Shown here: piece by piece, positions 8,588 through 16,015 of the stretch | How positions within the stretch are numbered: position 1 is the first letter of the stretch | Layout of the letters: every line of letters begins with the position of its first letter | Assembly: GCA_015064665.1 (NCBI GenBank) | Contig: SVRU01000001.1 | Location: 53,678 to 117,677 of the forward strand | Length of the DNA: 64,000 bases | Direction: 5' to 3' | DNA from: Oscillospiraceae bacterium | GTDB lineage: Bacteria; Bacillota_A; Clostridia; Oscillospirales; CAG-272 | The notes under the pieces: generated by a model | Seen by the model: the letters and a program-made list of their open reading frames with translations, nothing else | Database searches by the model: none | What the model was told of the DNA's origin: nothing | Made by a program: the position numbers and the translations under genes

Positions 8588-9421
8588 TTAGGGCTGAGCA
8601 GGGTCGTCGCCTACTGCAAGCTTAAGTGTTATATTTGCACCGCTCAGGTTGGGAAGATTATTGGTGGTAACAGAGTTATCGTTACCGTCGTAATAAACGT
8701 ATACGAATATCTCGTATACTTCGCCGGCATTCATCACGTCAGCTTCATCTGCACCCATAAGATCCACATCGCTCGAGGTTTTCGAGGGGTCAAATTCCAC
8801 CAATACATCGCCGCATGCAACTACTACTCTAACGGGAGAAATTACATTTCCTCCTTCGGTACTTGCTTCAATTTTGAGTTCAGCAACCTCAAGATAATCC
8901 TTAGCATTAGAACCTGAAGCAAGGGCAACGTAGTATCTGTATCTTACAACATATTCACCAAAATCACCTTCAGTCAACGCTGTGATAGAATCAGCTTTAA
9001 CCGAAGAGGTTGCAGCATCCGTTCCTTCGGCAGTATACCAATAAGCTTCGTCTTTAAGCTGTTCTCCGCTTGTGACAACATTACCTGCATTGTTGTTTTC
9101 ACCGGTCTTTCCGTATGCAGCAGGGAAAATACCTTCTGCACCAGCATTGCCATCGAGAGCAATACCTTGATTTGAAGAGGTGTCAGCCTTATTATATGAC
9201 GCATCACCGGCTTCAAACACTTCAATGCTAGGTTTAGACTCCGCTTCGGTTCTTGCCGCAGAAATCATAAGATAAATAGAATCCGATTTCACGTTTACAG
9301 ACATGCCCTTAGCAGTAGCGGAGTTGTTCATCGCAAACCACGCGAAGGAAGCCGTGGTGAGCATGACAGCCGAAACTACCAACATAGCAATAGCAGGAAG
9401 AATTTTGCTTGTGCTTTTCAT
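8588..9421 (-). CDS. Secreted fibre-like protein 1 with SipW-type signal peptide
   Basis: A 277-residue secreted protein, the shortest and first transcribed of the three. The leader contains TASFAWFAMN near residues 23-32. The mature part is Ala-, Ser- and Asp-rich and keeps the shared C-terminal block (PVRVVVACGDVLVEF, then IFVYVYYDGNDNSV), with a conserved YYDG or YFDG motif found also in proteins 2 and 3. It has the size of TasA/CalY subunits, so it is the best candidate for the major subunit. The role is inferred from the leader type, the shared fold block and the linked signal peptidases. Confidence 0.8.
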   Translation of the reverse strand: MKSTSKILPAIAMLVVSAVMLTTASFAWFAMNNSATAKGMSVNVKSDSIYLMISAARTEAESKPSIEVFEAGDASYNKADTSSNQGIALDGNAGAEGIFPAAYGKTGENNNAGNVVTSGEQLKDEAYWYTAEGTDAATSSVKADSITALTEGDFGEYVVRYRYYVALASGSNAKDYLEVAELKIEASTEGGNVISPVRVVVACGDVLVEFDPSKTSSDVDLMGADEADVMNAGEVYEIFVYVYYDGNDNSVTTNNLPNLSGANITLKLAVGDDPAQP

Positions 9422-9491
9422 TGTCTTTTTCTCCTTTTGTTTTGTTTTTATTTTTATTTATTTAAAATTCGCTTTAACGAATAAATAAACC

Positions 9492-10205
9492 TTAGTGAGT
9501 TACGCCGATGTTCATTTCCAGACGCATCGTGCCGCCGATAAGCCAGTCGATACAGTCGGGGTCCTTGCCCTCTATCCAAATAACGACGGTGAACTTCGTC
9601 ATTTCCAACGGCTCAAAGCCGTCTACTCTGCCCATTGCCATAACGTTGTTTGAATGGAATTCGACCGTGCCGGGCTCAGCGCCCTCTCCGTCGCTTCTCG
9701 TCTTGGCGTATAGAGTGGGCTCGCCGTCAACGTATAGCTTAAGGCGTATCGCCTCGTCAAGATTGTTGGTGACGTTGGAAATAAGCACCTGATATTCGTA
9801 GGAAACGGGAATCTCACCCGCGTTTTGAACGTAGAAGGTGTAGGCAATGTAATCTCTGCCGTTATGCTCACCGTCTATCATATCAACGTTTTCGGGGATT
9901 GCCTCCTCGGAAATATTGGTCATATGCTCGGAGATTTTCGCATTTAGGTGGGAGCTTTTATGCGTCATCTTTTTTGATTCCGAAAGAGTCAGACCGTATT
10001 TTGTCATTTCGTATTTGTCAATCTTTACAGAGAAGCTTCCCGTTTCCTCGTAAAGAGCGGCAACCGTGTACATAACGCCCATTATGGCAACCAGGGTTGC
10101 AAGGAGCGCCGTGGCTATCTTTTTCTTTACACGGTAGCTTGCAATCTCCTTTGCGGTTCTTCGCAAAATTTTCAGTCTGGCATCGGAGCTGGTGTACTTT
10201 TTCAT
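9492..10205 (-). CDS. Membrane-anchored TasA-like extracellular protein
   Basis: A 237-residue protein with a basic cytoplasmic start, one hydrophobic helix at about residues 29-50 and an extracytoplasmic domain. The stretch after the helix (EETGSFSVKIDKYEM) resembles the start of mature TasA/camelysin domains, and the remainder reads as alternating beta strands. There is no AWF signal motif, so the helix may stay as an anchor instead of being cleaved. Its ATG overlaps the stop of the EAL-like gene by four bases. A role as the base or nucleator of the secreted fibre is plausible, comparable to TapA in Bacillus, but sequence similarity to TapA is not visible. Confidence 0.6.
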   Translation of the reverse strand: MKKYTSSDARLKILRRTAKEIASYRVKKKIATALLATLVAIMGVMYTVAALYEETGSFSVKIDKYEMTKYGLTLSESKKMTHKSSHLNAKISEHMTNISEEAIPENVDMIDGEHNGRDYIAYTFYVQNAGEIPVSYEYQVLISNVTNNLDEAIRLKLYVDGEPTLYAKTRSDGEGAEPGTVEFHSNNVMAMGRVDGFEPLEMTKFTVVIWIEGKDPDCIDWLIGGTMRLEMNIGVTH

Positions 10206-11140
10206 TCCTCACCCACCTCCTTTATATCTTCTTTGGCTGAGTCCTCGGCACCCGTGCCCTCCGACTCCTCCGTTTTTTGCTCTGTTATCTCGGACTCTGC
10301 CGTCTCGGCTGATTCGGTTTCGGGCTCTGCCGCCGCTTCGGTGACGGTCCCGTCGGCTTCGGGTGCGCCCTCTCCATCCTTTTCCGCGTCCTTATGAGCG
10401 AGGTTATCCGGCAGGGGCTCGTGCGTGTATTCTGCGAAAAGAGCCTCGGTATAGCCGTCGCATCCGACCTCCCTCGCCTTGGCAATCTTTGCTTCGGTAT
10501 CAAGGTCAGGGGCAATTACCTTAACGCCAAGGTAATGCAGATATCCCGCAAGGCTTCCGGCAATTTTTTCGGCTTCGTCGCTCTCAAGACTTGCTGTGGA
10601 ATAACCGTCAATAAAAGCATATTCAAAAGGAATTTTTGACAGACGGAATACGGGACAGTATTCGTCACCGACCTCGCAAACGGCAATCTTAACGCCAAGC
10701 TCGCGAATGCGGTTGATCTCCGTCATAGCCTCGTCAAGATCCTCGAAGAGAAGGTCAGCGGAAAGCTCAACGCATAGCATTGAGGGAGAAACCTCGGGGT
10801 AAATTGCGATAGCCTCAACTATCATATCCGCAAGCACTCCGTCACGCAAAAGGCGGGCGTACACGGGAATAGTGAAGCAGTTTATATCGGTGCGCTCCGC
10901 GGTGATACGCGGTATAGCGCGAAAAAGCTTATGTATATGGCGCTTTACAAGGTGATTGCCTTGCTTGGTACGGCGGGCAACAAATCTGTACTCGCGGTAG
11001 GTCAGCACACCGAGCTCAAGACTGTTGATAACCAGAAAGCTTCTGACAAGACCGCTCTTGCCATCAAAAAGCCTGACGTCCTCGTATTCAAGCGTTATAG
11101 GCTTGATACCGCTTTTTAACGTATCTTCTATTAACGGCAT
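10202..11140 (-). CDS. Degenerate EAL-domain protein (probable cyclic di-GMP receptor or inactive phosphodiesterase)
   Basis: A 312-residue soluble protein. Residues of about 60-215 follow the EAL phosphodiesterase fold: an ELSADLL helix near residue 125 aligns with the ELTE motif, and CEVGDEYCP near 152-160 sits where active enzymes have DDFGTG. The EAL signature itself and the DD pair are not preserved, so hydrolysis of cyclic di-GMP is unlikely; binding may remain. The last 95 residues are an acidic, low-complexity tail rich in Glu, Ala and Thr. It is the first gene after a cyclic di-GMP riboswitch, so the operon is sensed by RNA and probably also by this protein. Confidence 0.75.
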   Translation of the reverse strand: MPLIEDTLKSGIKPITLEYEDVRLFDGKSGLVRSFLVINSLELGVLTYREYRFVARRTKQGNHLVKRHIHKLFRAIPRITAERTDINCFTIPVYARLLRDGVLADMIVEAIAIYPEVSPSMLCVELSADLLFEDLDEAMTEINRIRELGVKIAVCEVGDEYCPVFRLSKIPFEYAFIDGYSTASLESDEAEKIAGSLAGYLHYLGVKVIAPDLDTEAKIAKAREVGCDGYTEALFAEYTHEPLPDNLAHKDAEKDGEGAPEADGTVTEAAAEPETESAETAESEITEQKTEESEGTGAEDSAKEDIKEVGEE

Positions 11141-11166
11141 ACTTCCCCTCCCTTTCCGAAATTATA

Positions 11167-11223
11167 AAAACAAAAAGCCAGCCGCGCACAATAACGGTGT
11201 TCCGTAGTGCAACTGGCTGGCTT
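11167..11223 (-). terminator. Riboswitch expression platform: intrinsic terminator
   Basis: On the minus strand AAGCCAGCC (11215-11223) pairs with GGCTGGCTT (11175-11183), and inside them GCAC pairs with GTGC. The stem runs straight into TTTTTGTTTTT, a standard intrinsic terminator. The left arm overlaps the 3-prime strand of the riboswitch aptamer, so aptamer and terminator should exclude each other. Ligand binding would then favour read-through. Confidence 0.85.
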
Positions 11224-11276
11224 ATTATGAGGCCCCTATAGCTTTGCGTCACATTCTTTCAAATGCTTTGCCTATA
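11201..11276 (-). promoter_or_regulatory. Cyclic di-GMP class I (GEMM) riboswitch aptamer
   Basis: Read on the minus strand, the element shows the class I core: GGCAAA, a short stem with a GAAA tetraloop, the invariant GACGCAAAGC, then TATAGGGGCCT, and AGCCAGTTGCAC. ATAG before GGCAAA's GCAAA pairs with CTAT after the GCAAAG, closing the first helix as in the known structure. It lies in the 5-prime leader between the promoter at 11316-11344 and the EAL-like gene at 11140. Its 3-prime strand is shared with the terminator. Confidence 0.93.
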
Positions 11277-11315
11277 TATAAATATGATTTAATCAAAAAG
11301 AAAATTCTTATTGAT

Positions 11316-11344
11316 ATTATAACACTATGATTTTAAAAAGTCAA
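11316..11344 (-). promoter_or_regulatory. Sigma-A promoter of the fibre operon
   Basis: TTGACT (11339-11344) and a perfect TATAAT (11316-11321) are separated by 17 bases on the minus strand. Transcription would start near 11309, about 35 bases before the riboswitch aptamer. Confidence 0.88.
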
Positions 11345-11365
11345 TAGTTTTTAATAAATCGCTAA

Positions 11366-12568
11366 TTATGTTATTTTTCCGCTTTTGTCGATGTACATTG
11401 CGTTATCGGCAAGCTCGTAAAGCATCGACATTGACATCGCCTTGCCGGTATACTTAGCGTATCCTATACCGACGGTCAGTCTGTAATGAAGGTCGTCGGT
11501 ATCCTTTTTAACAGCTTCCCTTATCTGTTCGCAGAGCTGCATAACCGCATGCTCGCTCGGTGCTTCAAACACCGCGGTAAACTCGTCGCCGCCGTATCTT
11601 GCCAGAAACAGTCCCTGCGAATACTCGGCTCCGACCCCCTTCAGTGAGTTGCTGACGCGCTTAAGGGCAAGGTCGCCCTCCGGATGCCCGTGCTTATCGT
11701 TGATGCGCTTAAAATCGTTGATATCCATCATCAAAAGGTACAAATCGCGGTTAGCTCTCTGCCCGTCTGCGTAAATTTTCATTTTTTCCACTACGTAGGT
11801 ATCGAGAGAATATCTGTTATTAAGGCCGGTGAGAACGTCGTGGTCTATCTGATCGTCCTGAAATCTTAAGAACATTATCAAAACTCCGACGGTAATGCCG
11901 AAGCAATGGAGAGCAAGTAATCCGCCCGTCAAAGCCTGCAATAAGCCGAAAAAGGCAGTTGCCGCGCCCAGCCATACAACGCTGTTACGGAGCTTGCGAT
12001 GCCTAAGCGTTTTTCCGTTAACGGAGCTTGTCTTGAAAAGAATTGCGCGAATAACCAAAACCAAAAACATGCCGTACTGAAGAATAAAGTCAAAGAAATA
12101 CGCGGGTCCGCGGTGATACACGTTTTGGGCGTCGAAATAATAAAACCAATCTATAAAGAAATTGACGGCGAGGCAGACGAAGGTTATAAACGTCGGGGTA
12201 AGATAGATTGCCATACGCTTTTTAACGTTAACCTCAAGATGAAAGGCTGCGTCAAAAAATACGTTCCACATTGCACCTACAACAGCGGTGGAAAGAACGC
12301 TGAGAAACATCGACGCGTGATTAAAGAACGCCGCGCCAAAGAAGGTGCGGGTGTCAAAAACGTAGCTTAACATATCCGCGGTGAGCGAAACGAGAACTAC
12401 GATAAGCGAATTTTTGAAAACCACTCTTGAATGAGAGTTGTTTTGGTTATTGATGTGTATATAGAGATACGACACGACGAAAATACAGAACACGAAATGC
12501 AAAAGGTTTGATACGAGCATATAATTCTGCACCGAAACGTCAGCCATAAAATTCACAAAATTCGGCAT
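11366..12568 (-). CDS. Membrane diguanylate cyclase (GGDEF domain)
   Basis: A 400-residue protein with six or seven hydrophobic segments over residues 15-235 and a C-terminal GGDEF domain. The domain shows DVLTGLNNR at its start, DINDFKRIND for metal and substrate binding, and an intact RYGGDEF active site near residue 325. It should make cyclic di-GMP from two GTP. The start has a strong GGAGG six bases upstream. It has its own promoter and ends just before the promoter of the riboswitch-controlled operon in the same orientation. Local supply of the ligand sensed by that riboswitch is a reasonable inference. Confidence 0.93.
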   Translation of the reverse strand: MPNFVNFMADVSVQNYMLVSNLLHFVFCIFVVSYLYIHINNQNNSHSRVVFKNSLIVVLVSLTADMLSYVFDTRTFFGAAFFNHASMFLSVLSTAVVGAMWNVFFDAAFHLEVNVKKRMAIYLTPTFITFVCLAVNFFIDWFYYFDAQNVYHRGPAYFFDFILQYGMFLVLVIRAILFKTSSVNGKTLRHRKLRNSVVWLGAATAFFGLLQALTGGLLALHCFGITVGVLIMFLRFQDDQIDHDVLTGLNNRYSLDTYVVEKMKIYADGQRANRDLYLLMMDINDFKRINDKHGHPEGDLALKRVSNSLKGVGAEYSQGLFLARYGGDEFTAVFEAPSEHAVMQLCEQIREAVKKDTDDLHYRLTVGIGYAKYTGKAMSMSMLYELADNAMYIDKSGKIT

Positions 12569-12625
12569 AAAGTCCTCCTTTCCTCAAGTTTTATCAGCAT
12601 AAACCATTTGGCAAAAACATTCACT

Positions 12626-12653
12626 ATTATACCACTAATTGTAAAAAAGTCAA
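12626..12653 (-). promoter_or_regulatory. Promoter of the diguanylate cyclase gene
   Basis: TTGACT (12648-12653) and TATAAT (12626-12631) are spaced 16 bases apart on the minus strand. The first palindromic operator (12691-12704) begins about 40 bases upstream of this -35 box. Confidence 0.8.
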
Positions 12654-12690
12654 CTCTTTTTTTTTAATTTTATAAATATTTAGAAATGTT

Positions 12691-12809
12691 CGTGGAATTC
12701 CACGACAGAATGCATATATTATACACTTAAACAAAAAATTTGTCAATATCGTGGAACTCCACGAGATAAATTTTTTCTATCTACCTATAATAATTGTGGA
12801 ACTCCACAA
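12691..12809. promoter_or_regulatory. Three palindromic operators between diguanylate cyclase and XRE regulator genes
   Basis: CGTGGAATTCCACG (12691-12704), CGTGGAACTCCACG (12750-12763) and TGTGGAACTCCACA (12796-12809) share the core GTGGAAYTCCAC. Centres are 59 and 45 bases apart. A TATAAT at 12786-12791 faces the XRE gene, and the third palindrome sits on the expected start point of that transcript. The second palindrome lies where the -35 region would be. This is the layout of an autoregulated repressor, with the first copy possibly acting on the divergent cyclase promoter. Confidence 0.8.
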
Positions 12810-12828
12810 ATTATGAATGGAATTTGTT

Positions 12829-13065
12829 ATGAAATTAAACGATGCTATTGTCAAGCGTATAGACGAGGTTTGCAGAGAACGTGAGAGCAACATATGTAAT
12901 ATCGCTTTAAGGGGCGGAATGTCTCCGTCTGCAATTTACGACATAATCAAGGGTCGGACGAAGTGTTCAAAGATAATTACCATCAAGCGTTTTTGCGAGG
13001 GAGCGGAAATGACCCTTTCCCAATTTTTCGACAGAGATTATTTTAACGACGCCGAGGATGACTGA
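12829..13065 (+). CDS. Small XRE-type HTH regulator
   Basis: A 78-residue protein that is essentially one helix-turn-helix domain of the Cro/C1 type: RGGMSPSAIYDIIKGR forms the turn and recognition helix. I start it at the ATG at 12829, which has GGA eight bases upstream; an in-frame ATG at 12817 has no ribosome-binding site. The three GTGGAAYTCCAC palindromes directly upstream are its probable binding sites. It is divergent from the diguanylate cyclase gene and may control that gene as well as itself. Confidence 0.8.
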   Translation: MKLNDAIVKRIDEVCRERESNICNIALRGGMSPSAIYDIIKGRTKCSKIITIKRFCEGAEMTLSQFFDRDYFNDAEDD

Positions 13066-13097
13066 ATAAAGAGCCAAATACACAACGTAAAAATAAA

Positions 13098-13135
13098 AAA
13101 GAGGGTAGCCCGATTATTTCCGAGCTATCCTCTTT
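13098..13135 (-). terminator. Intrinsic terminator of the transglutaminase-like gene
   Basis: A 15-base stem (AAAGAGGGTAGCCCG with CGAGCTATCCTCTTT, two mismatches) is followed on the minus strand by a T-rich run. It lies 14 bases after the stop at 13149 and can also act on the convergent XRE gene. Confidence 0.8.
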
Positions 13136-13148
13136 GCTGTTATGAAAA

Positions 13149-14960
13149 TTATTTTTTCGCTTTTCTAATAAGCTTTTCGATAAACGCCGCGAGAATCCTT
13201 ATCACGATAACCGCGGCAAGCACTCCGCCCGCTACGGTCAGAGTAAATCTGTTTATCGGCTTGATCCAGGTGCCGCATCTCGTGCATCTGCCCTTAGAAT
13301 CGGTTTCGGCATGGCCGAGCTTATCAAGATTTCCGAATCCGCGCAGGTCGGAAATCTCACGGGTCGCATCTGAGTCCTCGAAATACTTACCGCACTCGCA
13401 ACGGTAATAGGCTTCTTTTCCGTCCTTCGTGCAATTCGGCTCCGCCGCCTCAACCAACACGAGAGAATGCGTATGAAGCTTGGGCGCTAAAATTTCGGAG
13501 CATACCAAGCAAATCTGCGGATTTTCCTCGGTTGCCGCATCTCCCGGCGTATGTGCGCCGTGTCTTTCGCTTTCGGTATATTCCGTATCGCTCACGGCGT
13601 CGCATCTTGAACAGACCTTCCAATAGGTATAAACAGAACGGCAATCCTCGGGGGTTGACCTCAGTGCAGCGTCAAGCTCGTCTGAATCAACGAAATGATG
13701 ATCGAGAGCCTTGAAGAAGAGGATTTCGGGAGAGAGGACGGCTTGTGCCGCGTCCACGTCGTGAAAGTAGCGTCCGCATTCGCAAACGTAGTGAGCCGCG
13801 TTTCCGTCATTTTCGCACCCCACCTTGACCTCCTGCACGAACGTCAGATTTTTATGAAGACAACTGTCTATTTTCAGCACTATTTCATTGCCGAGCGTAA
13901 GATATGCGTAGCTGAAAGCATCGGTTATTCCGATAACGTCGGCAATAGAACGAATATTTTCACCAAACCATGTCACGAACGAGCTCAAGTCGCCTTTAAT
14001 GTAAACACTTGTTAGCAAATTGTCGCTTTCAAGTCTTTGCGCAATCGAATCAACGCTATATTCTTCAAGATAGGAATTGTTTTTTACGAAGTAGTTTTGC
14101 TCCAAGGAATCACACACGGGTAGGGGGTAAACCGTATCAAAAACCGTATGGTCACGCTTTATCTCATCTTCTGTAACATTAAAGTATGCGTGAAAAAGAT
14201 TTGACGCCTGATCATTCCACGTAAGGTCGGTGTGATAGTATTTTCCGTCAATGCGCACGATATTCCACGCGTGACCCTCGGGCAGATTCGTGGTTGGATT
14301 CGTGCTTGAGCCTATTGCTATCATCGAGCGAATACCCGCCGCGTGAAGAAGGCACTGAAGCGCCTCGGCATATCCCTCGCACACGGCAACCCCCTCAACC
14401 AGAGCGCCGTAGGAGTCGTGAGCATGCTCCGACTCTCTGTAAACTACTCTTGCCGCGAGAGCGTCGTGCAGTATAAGCTCCTTTTCATAGTCCGACATCG
14501 AGCCGTTTATATTCGAAAGATAGGAGTCTACCGATTGAGCGAAGGCAAGCTTCGCGTCGCTGAGAGCTTCTCCCGAAAGCGTGTAGGTGTTGTTTACGGC
14601 TAAAACTGCGTTTTCGCCTTCGGAAAAGGAAAATGAATAATGCTTACCGAGCCAGAAATGCTCGGTGTGATCCCTTATGTATGCATCGTATACGACGTCG
14701 ATTTCCTCCACGCTTAAACGGTGCGTGCCGTCAAAAATCAAGATACTGTCAAGCGACTGCTCAACGCCCGCCACGATTGCATCGTAAGCATTCAAAAGAG
14801 CCTCGGCATTCGGAAGAGTCCCCAAAGCCTCCCGACAGTAATAAACCTCGTTTTCCTCTCCCCCGTCGGCATCGGAGAGTGCGAAAACGCTAAGCGGCAG
14901 GAGCGAAATCAATGCGCCGCAAATTATAAAGCATAGGATGCGTGTAAACTTTTTTGTCAT
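13149..14960 (-). CDS. Secreted transglutaminase-like (cysteine protease fold) surface protein
   Basis: A 603-residue protein with an N-terminal signal peptide (residues 1-28) and a C-terminal membrane helix (about 575-595) followed by a basic tail, so it is probably displayed at the cell surface. The transglutaminase-like core has Cys in VCEGYAEAL (about 193), His in GHAWN (about 229) and Asp in HTDLTW (about 244), a complete triad. Residues of about 365-560 contain repeated Cys-rich units of the type YRCECGKYFED, common in clostridial surface proteins. Such enzymes cleave or crosslink proteins or cell-wall peptides; the substrate is unknown. The neighbouring surface-fibre operon might supply it, but they are not co-transcribed. 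Confidence 0.85.
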   Translation of the reverse strand: MTKKFTRILCFIICGALISLLPLSVFALSDADGGEENEVYYCREALGTLPNAEALLNAYDAIVAGVEQSLDSILIFDGTHRLSVEEIDVVYDAYIRDHTEHFWLGKHYSFSFSEGENAVLAVNNTYTLSGEALSDAKLAFAQSVDSYLSNINGSMSDYEKELILHDALAARVVYRESEHAHDSYGALVEGVAVCEGYAEALQCLLHAAGIRSMIAIGSSTNPTTNLPEGHAWNIVRIDGKYYHTDLTWNDQASNLFHAYFNVTEDEIKRDHTVFDTVYPLPVCDSLEQNYFVKNNSYLEEYSVDSIAQRLESDNLLTSVYIKGDLSSFVTWFGENIRSIADVIGITDAFSYAYLTLGNEIVLKIDSCLHKNLTFVQEVKVGCENDGNAAHYVCECGRYFHDVDAAQAVLSPEILFFKALDHHFVDSDELDAALRSTPEDCRSVYTYWKVCSRCDAVSDTEYTESERHGAHTPGDAATEENPQICLVCSEILAPKLHTHSLVLVEAAEPNCTKDGKEAYYRCECGKYFEDSDATREISDLRGFGNLDKLGHAETDSKGRCTRCGTWIKPINRFTLTVAGGVLAAVIVIRILAAFIEKLIRKAKK

Positions 14961-15027
14961 AAAAACCTCTTTTTAACTCATATCAAATATTCTGAAAACC
15001 AAAACAACTTAATTTTCGGGCTCTGAA

Positions 15028-15792
15028 TTAAAACAGAGCTACACCCTCCCACTCCTCATTTGCGGGCACGTCAAGAAGCTTTGCAACGGTCGGAGCGATA
15101 TCCTTTATGCTCACGTTCTCAAAGAGCTCGCCGGGTGTGAAATCCTTGCCTTTAATAAACACGGGTATGGTCATATCCTCGGGCATCTCGGTTCCGTGAG
15201 TTCTGTCGTGGCCGCCGTGGTCAGCGGTTACTATCACGGTATAGTCCTCGGGAAGAGCCGCAACTATTCTGTCAATCTCCGCCCAGCTGCTTTCAATCTC
15301 GGCAAAATATTCGGGCGTCATCCAGCCGAATTTATGACCGACCTCGTCAAGCACTCCGAGATAAAGAAAGCAAAAATCTATATCGTATCCCGAAAGATGA
15401 CTTATTGCCGCGTCTGTAACGAGCTTGTTCGCAAGCTCAAAGCCGACTCTTTTGATGCTCACGCAATAGGAAAAGGTCTGCGCCGAGGGGCGTGAAAGGT
15501 CGCGAAGCTGCTCCCAGTTGTAGAAGAACGCATTTCTTTTTCCCGCCGCCGAAATCATCTCGCAAAGCCCCTTGATAGGTCTTACCTGCGGAGCGTAGGC
15601 GTTCGTAGCCGTTCCGTGTCTTACGGGATCAACGCTGTGAAAAAGCGACATATGGCACGGAAGAGTTGCCGACGGCATAACCGTCTGTGCATTAAGAGTA
15701 TATGACGATTTTTTCATAAATTCCTGCGCGGATTTGCAATTTTCAAGGGAATCCCCTCTCATTCCGTCAACCAGAATCAAAAGTACTTTCAT
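15028..15792 (-). CDS. Alkaline-phosphatase-superfamily phosphodiesterase
   Basis: A 254-residue cytoplasmic protein of the type I phosphodiesterase/nucleotide pyrophosphatase family. The metal-binding Asp is in LVDGMRGD (residue 9), the nucleophile Thr or Ser is in MPSATLPCH (about 43), and further ligands are in DEVGHKFG (about 148-156) and TADHGGHDRTHGTE (about 195-208). It should hydrolyse a phosphodiester or phosphonate substrate with two metal ions. The length is short for the family, limited to the core domain. It stands alone between a secreted protein gene and the divergent lct operon. Confidence 0.85.
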   Translation of the reverse strand: MKVLLILVDGMRGDSLENCKSAQEFMKKSSYTLNAQTVMPSATLPCHMSLFHSVDPVRHGTATNAYAPQVRPIKGLCEMISAAGKRNAFFYNWEQLRDLSRPSAQTFSYCVSIKRVGFELANKLVTDAAISHLSGYDIDFCFLYLGVLDEVGHKFGWMTPEYFAEIESSWAEIDRIVAALPEDYTVIVTADHGGHDRTHGTEMPEDMTIPVFIKGKDFTPGELFENVSIKDIAPTVAKLLDVPANEEWEGVALF

Positions 15793-15935
15793 TCCTCTTC
15801 TCCTTTTAAAAGATAGGTTTACTGAATTATATCACAGCGCAAAAACAAAGTCAATATTTCTCGGAATTAAAATCCGCAATTAAAAAAGAGAAATTCTGTC
15901 TTTTTAAATCTTTTGGGATTGATTCTCGCTGCTAC

Positions 15936-15964
15936 TTGAAAAATTTGTTATTTTATGGTATGAT
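15936..15964 (+). promoter_or_regulatory. Promoter of the lctBCD operon
   Basis: TTGAAA (15936-15941) and TATGAT (15959-15964) are 17 bases apart, about 50 bases upstream of the first start codon. Confidence 0.75.
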
Positions 15965-16015
15965 GTTTATAATGGATAAATATTTGCCGATAAAAAGGCG
16001 GATTGGAGAAAATAA

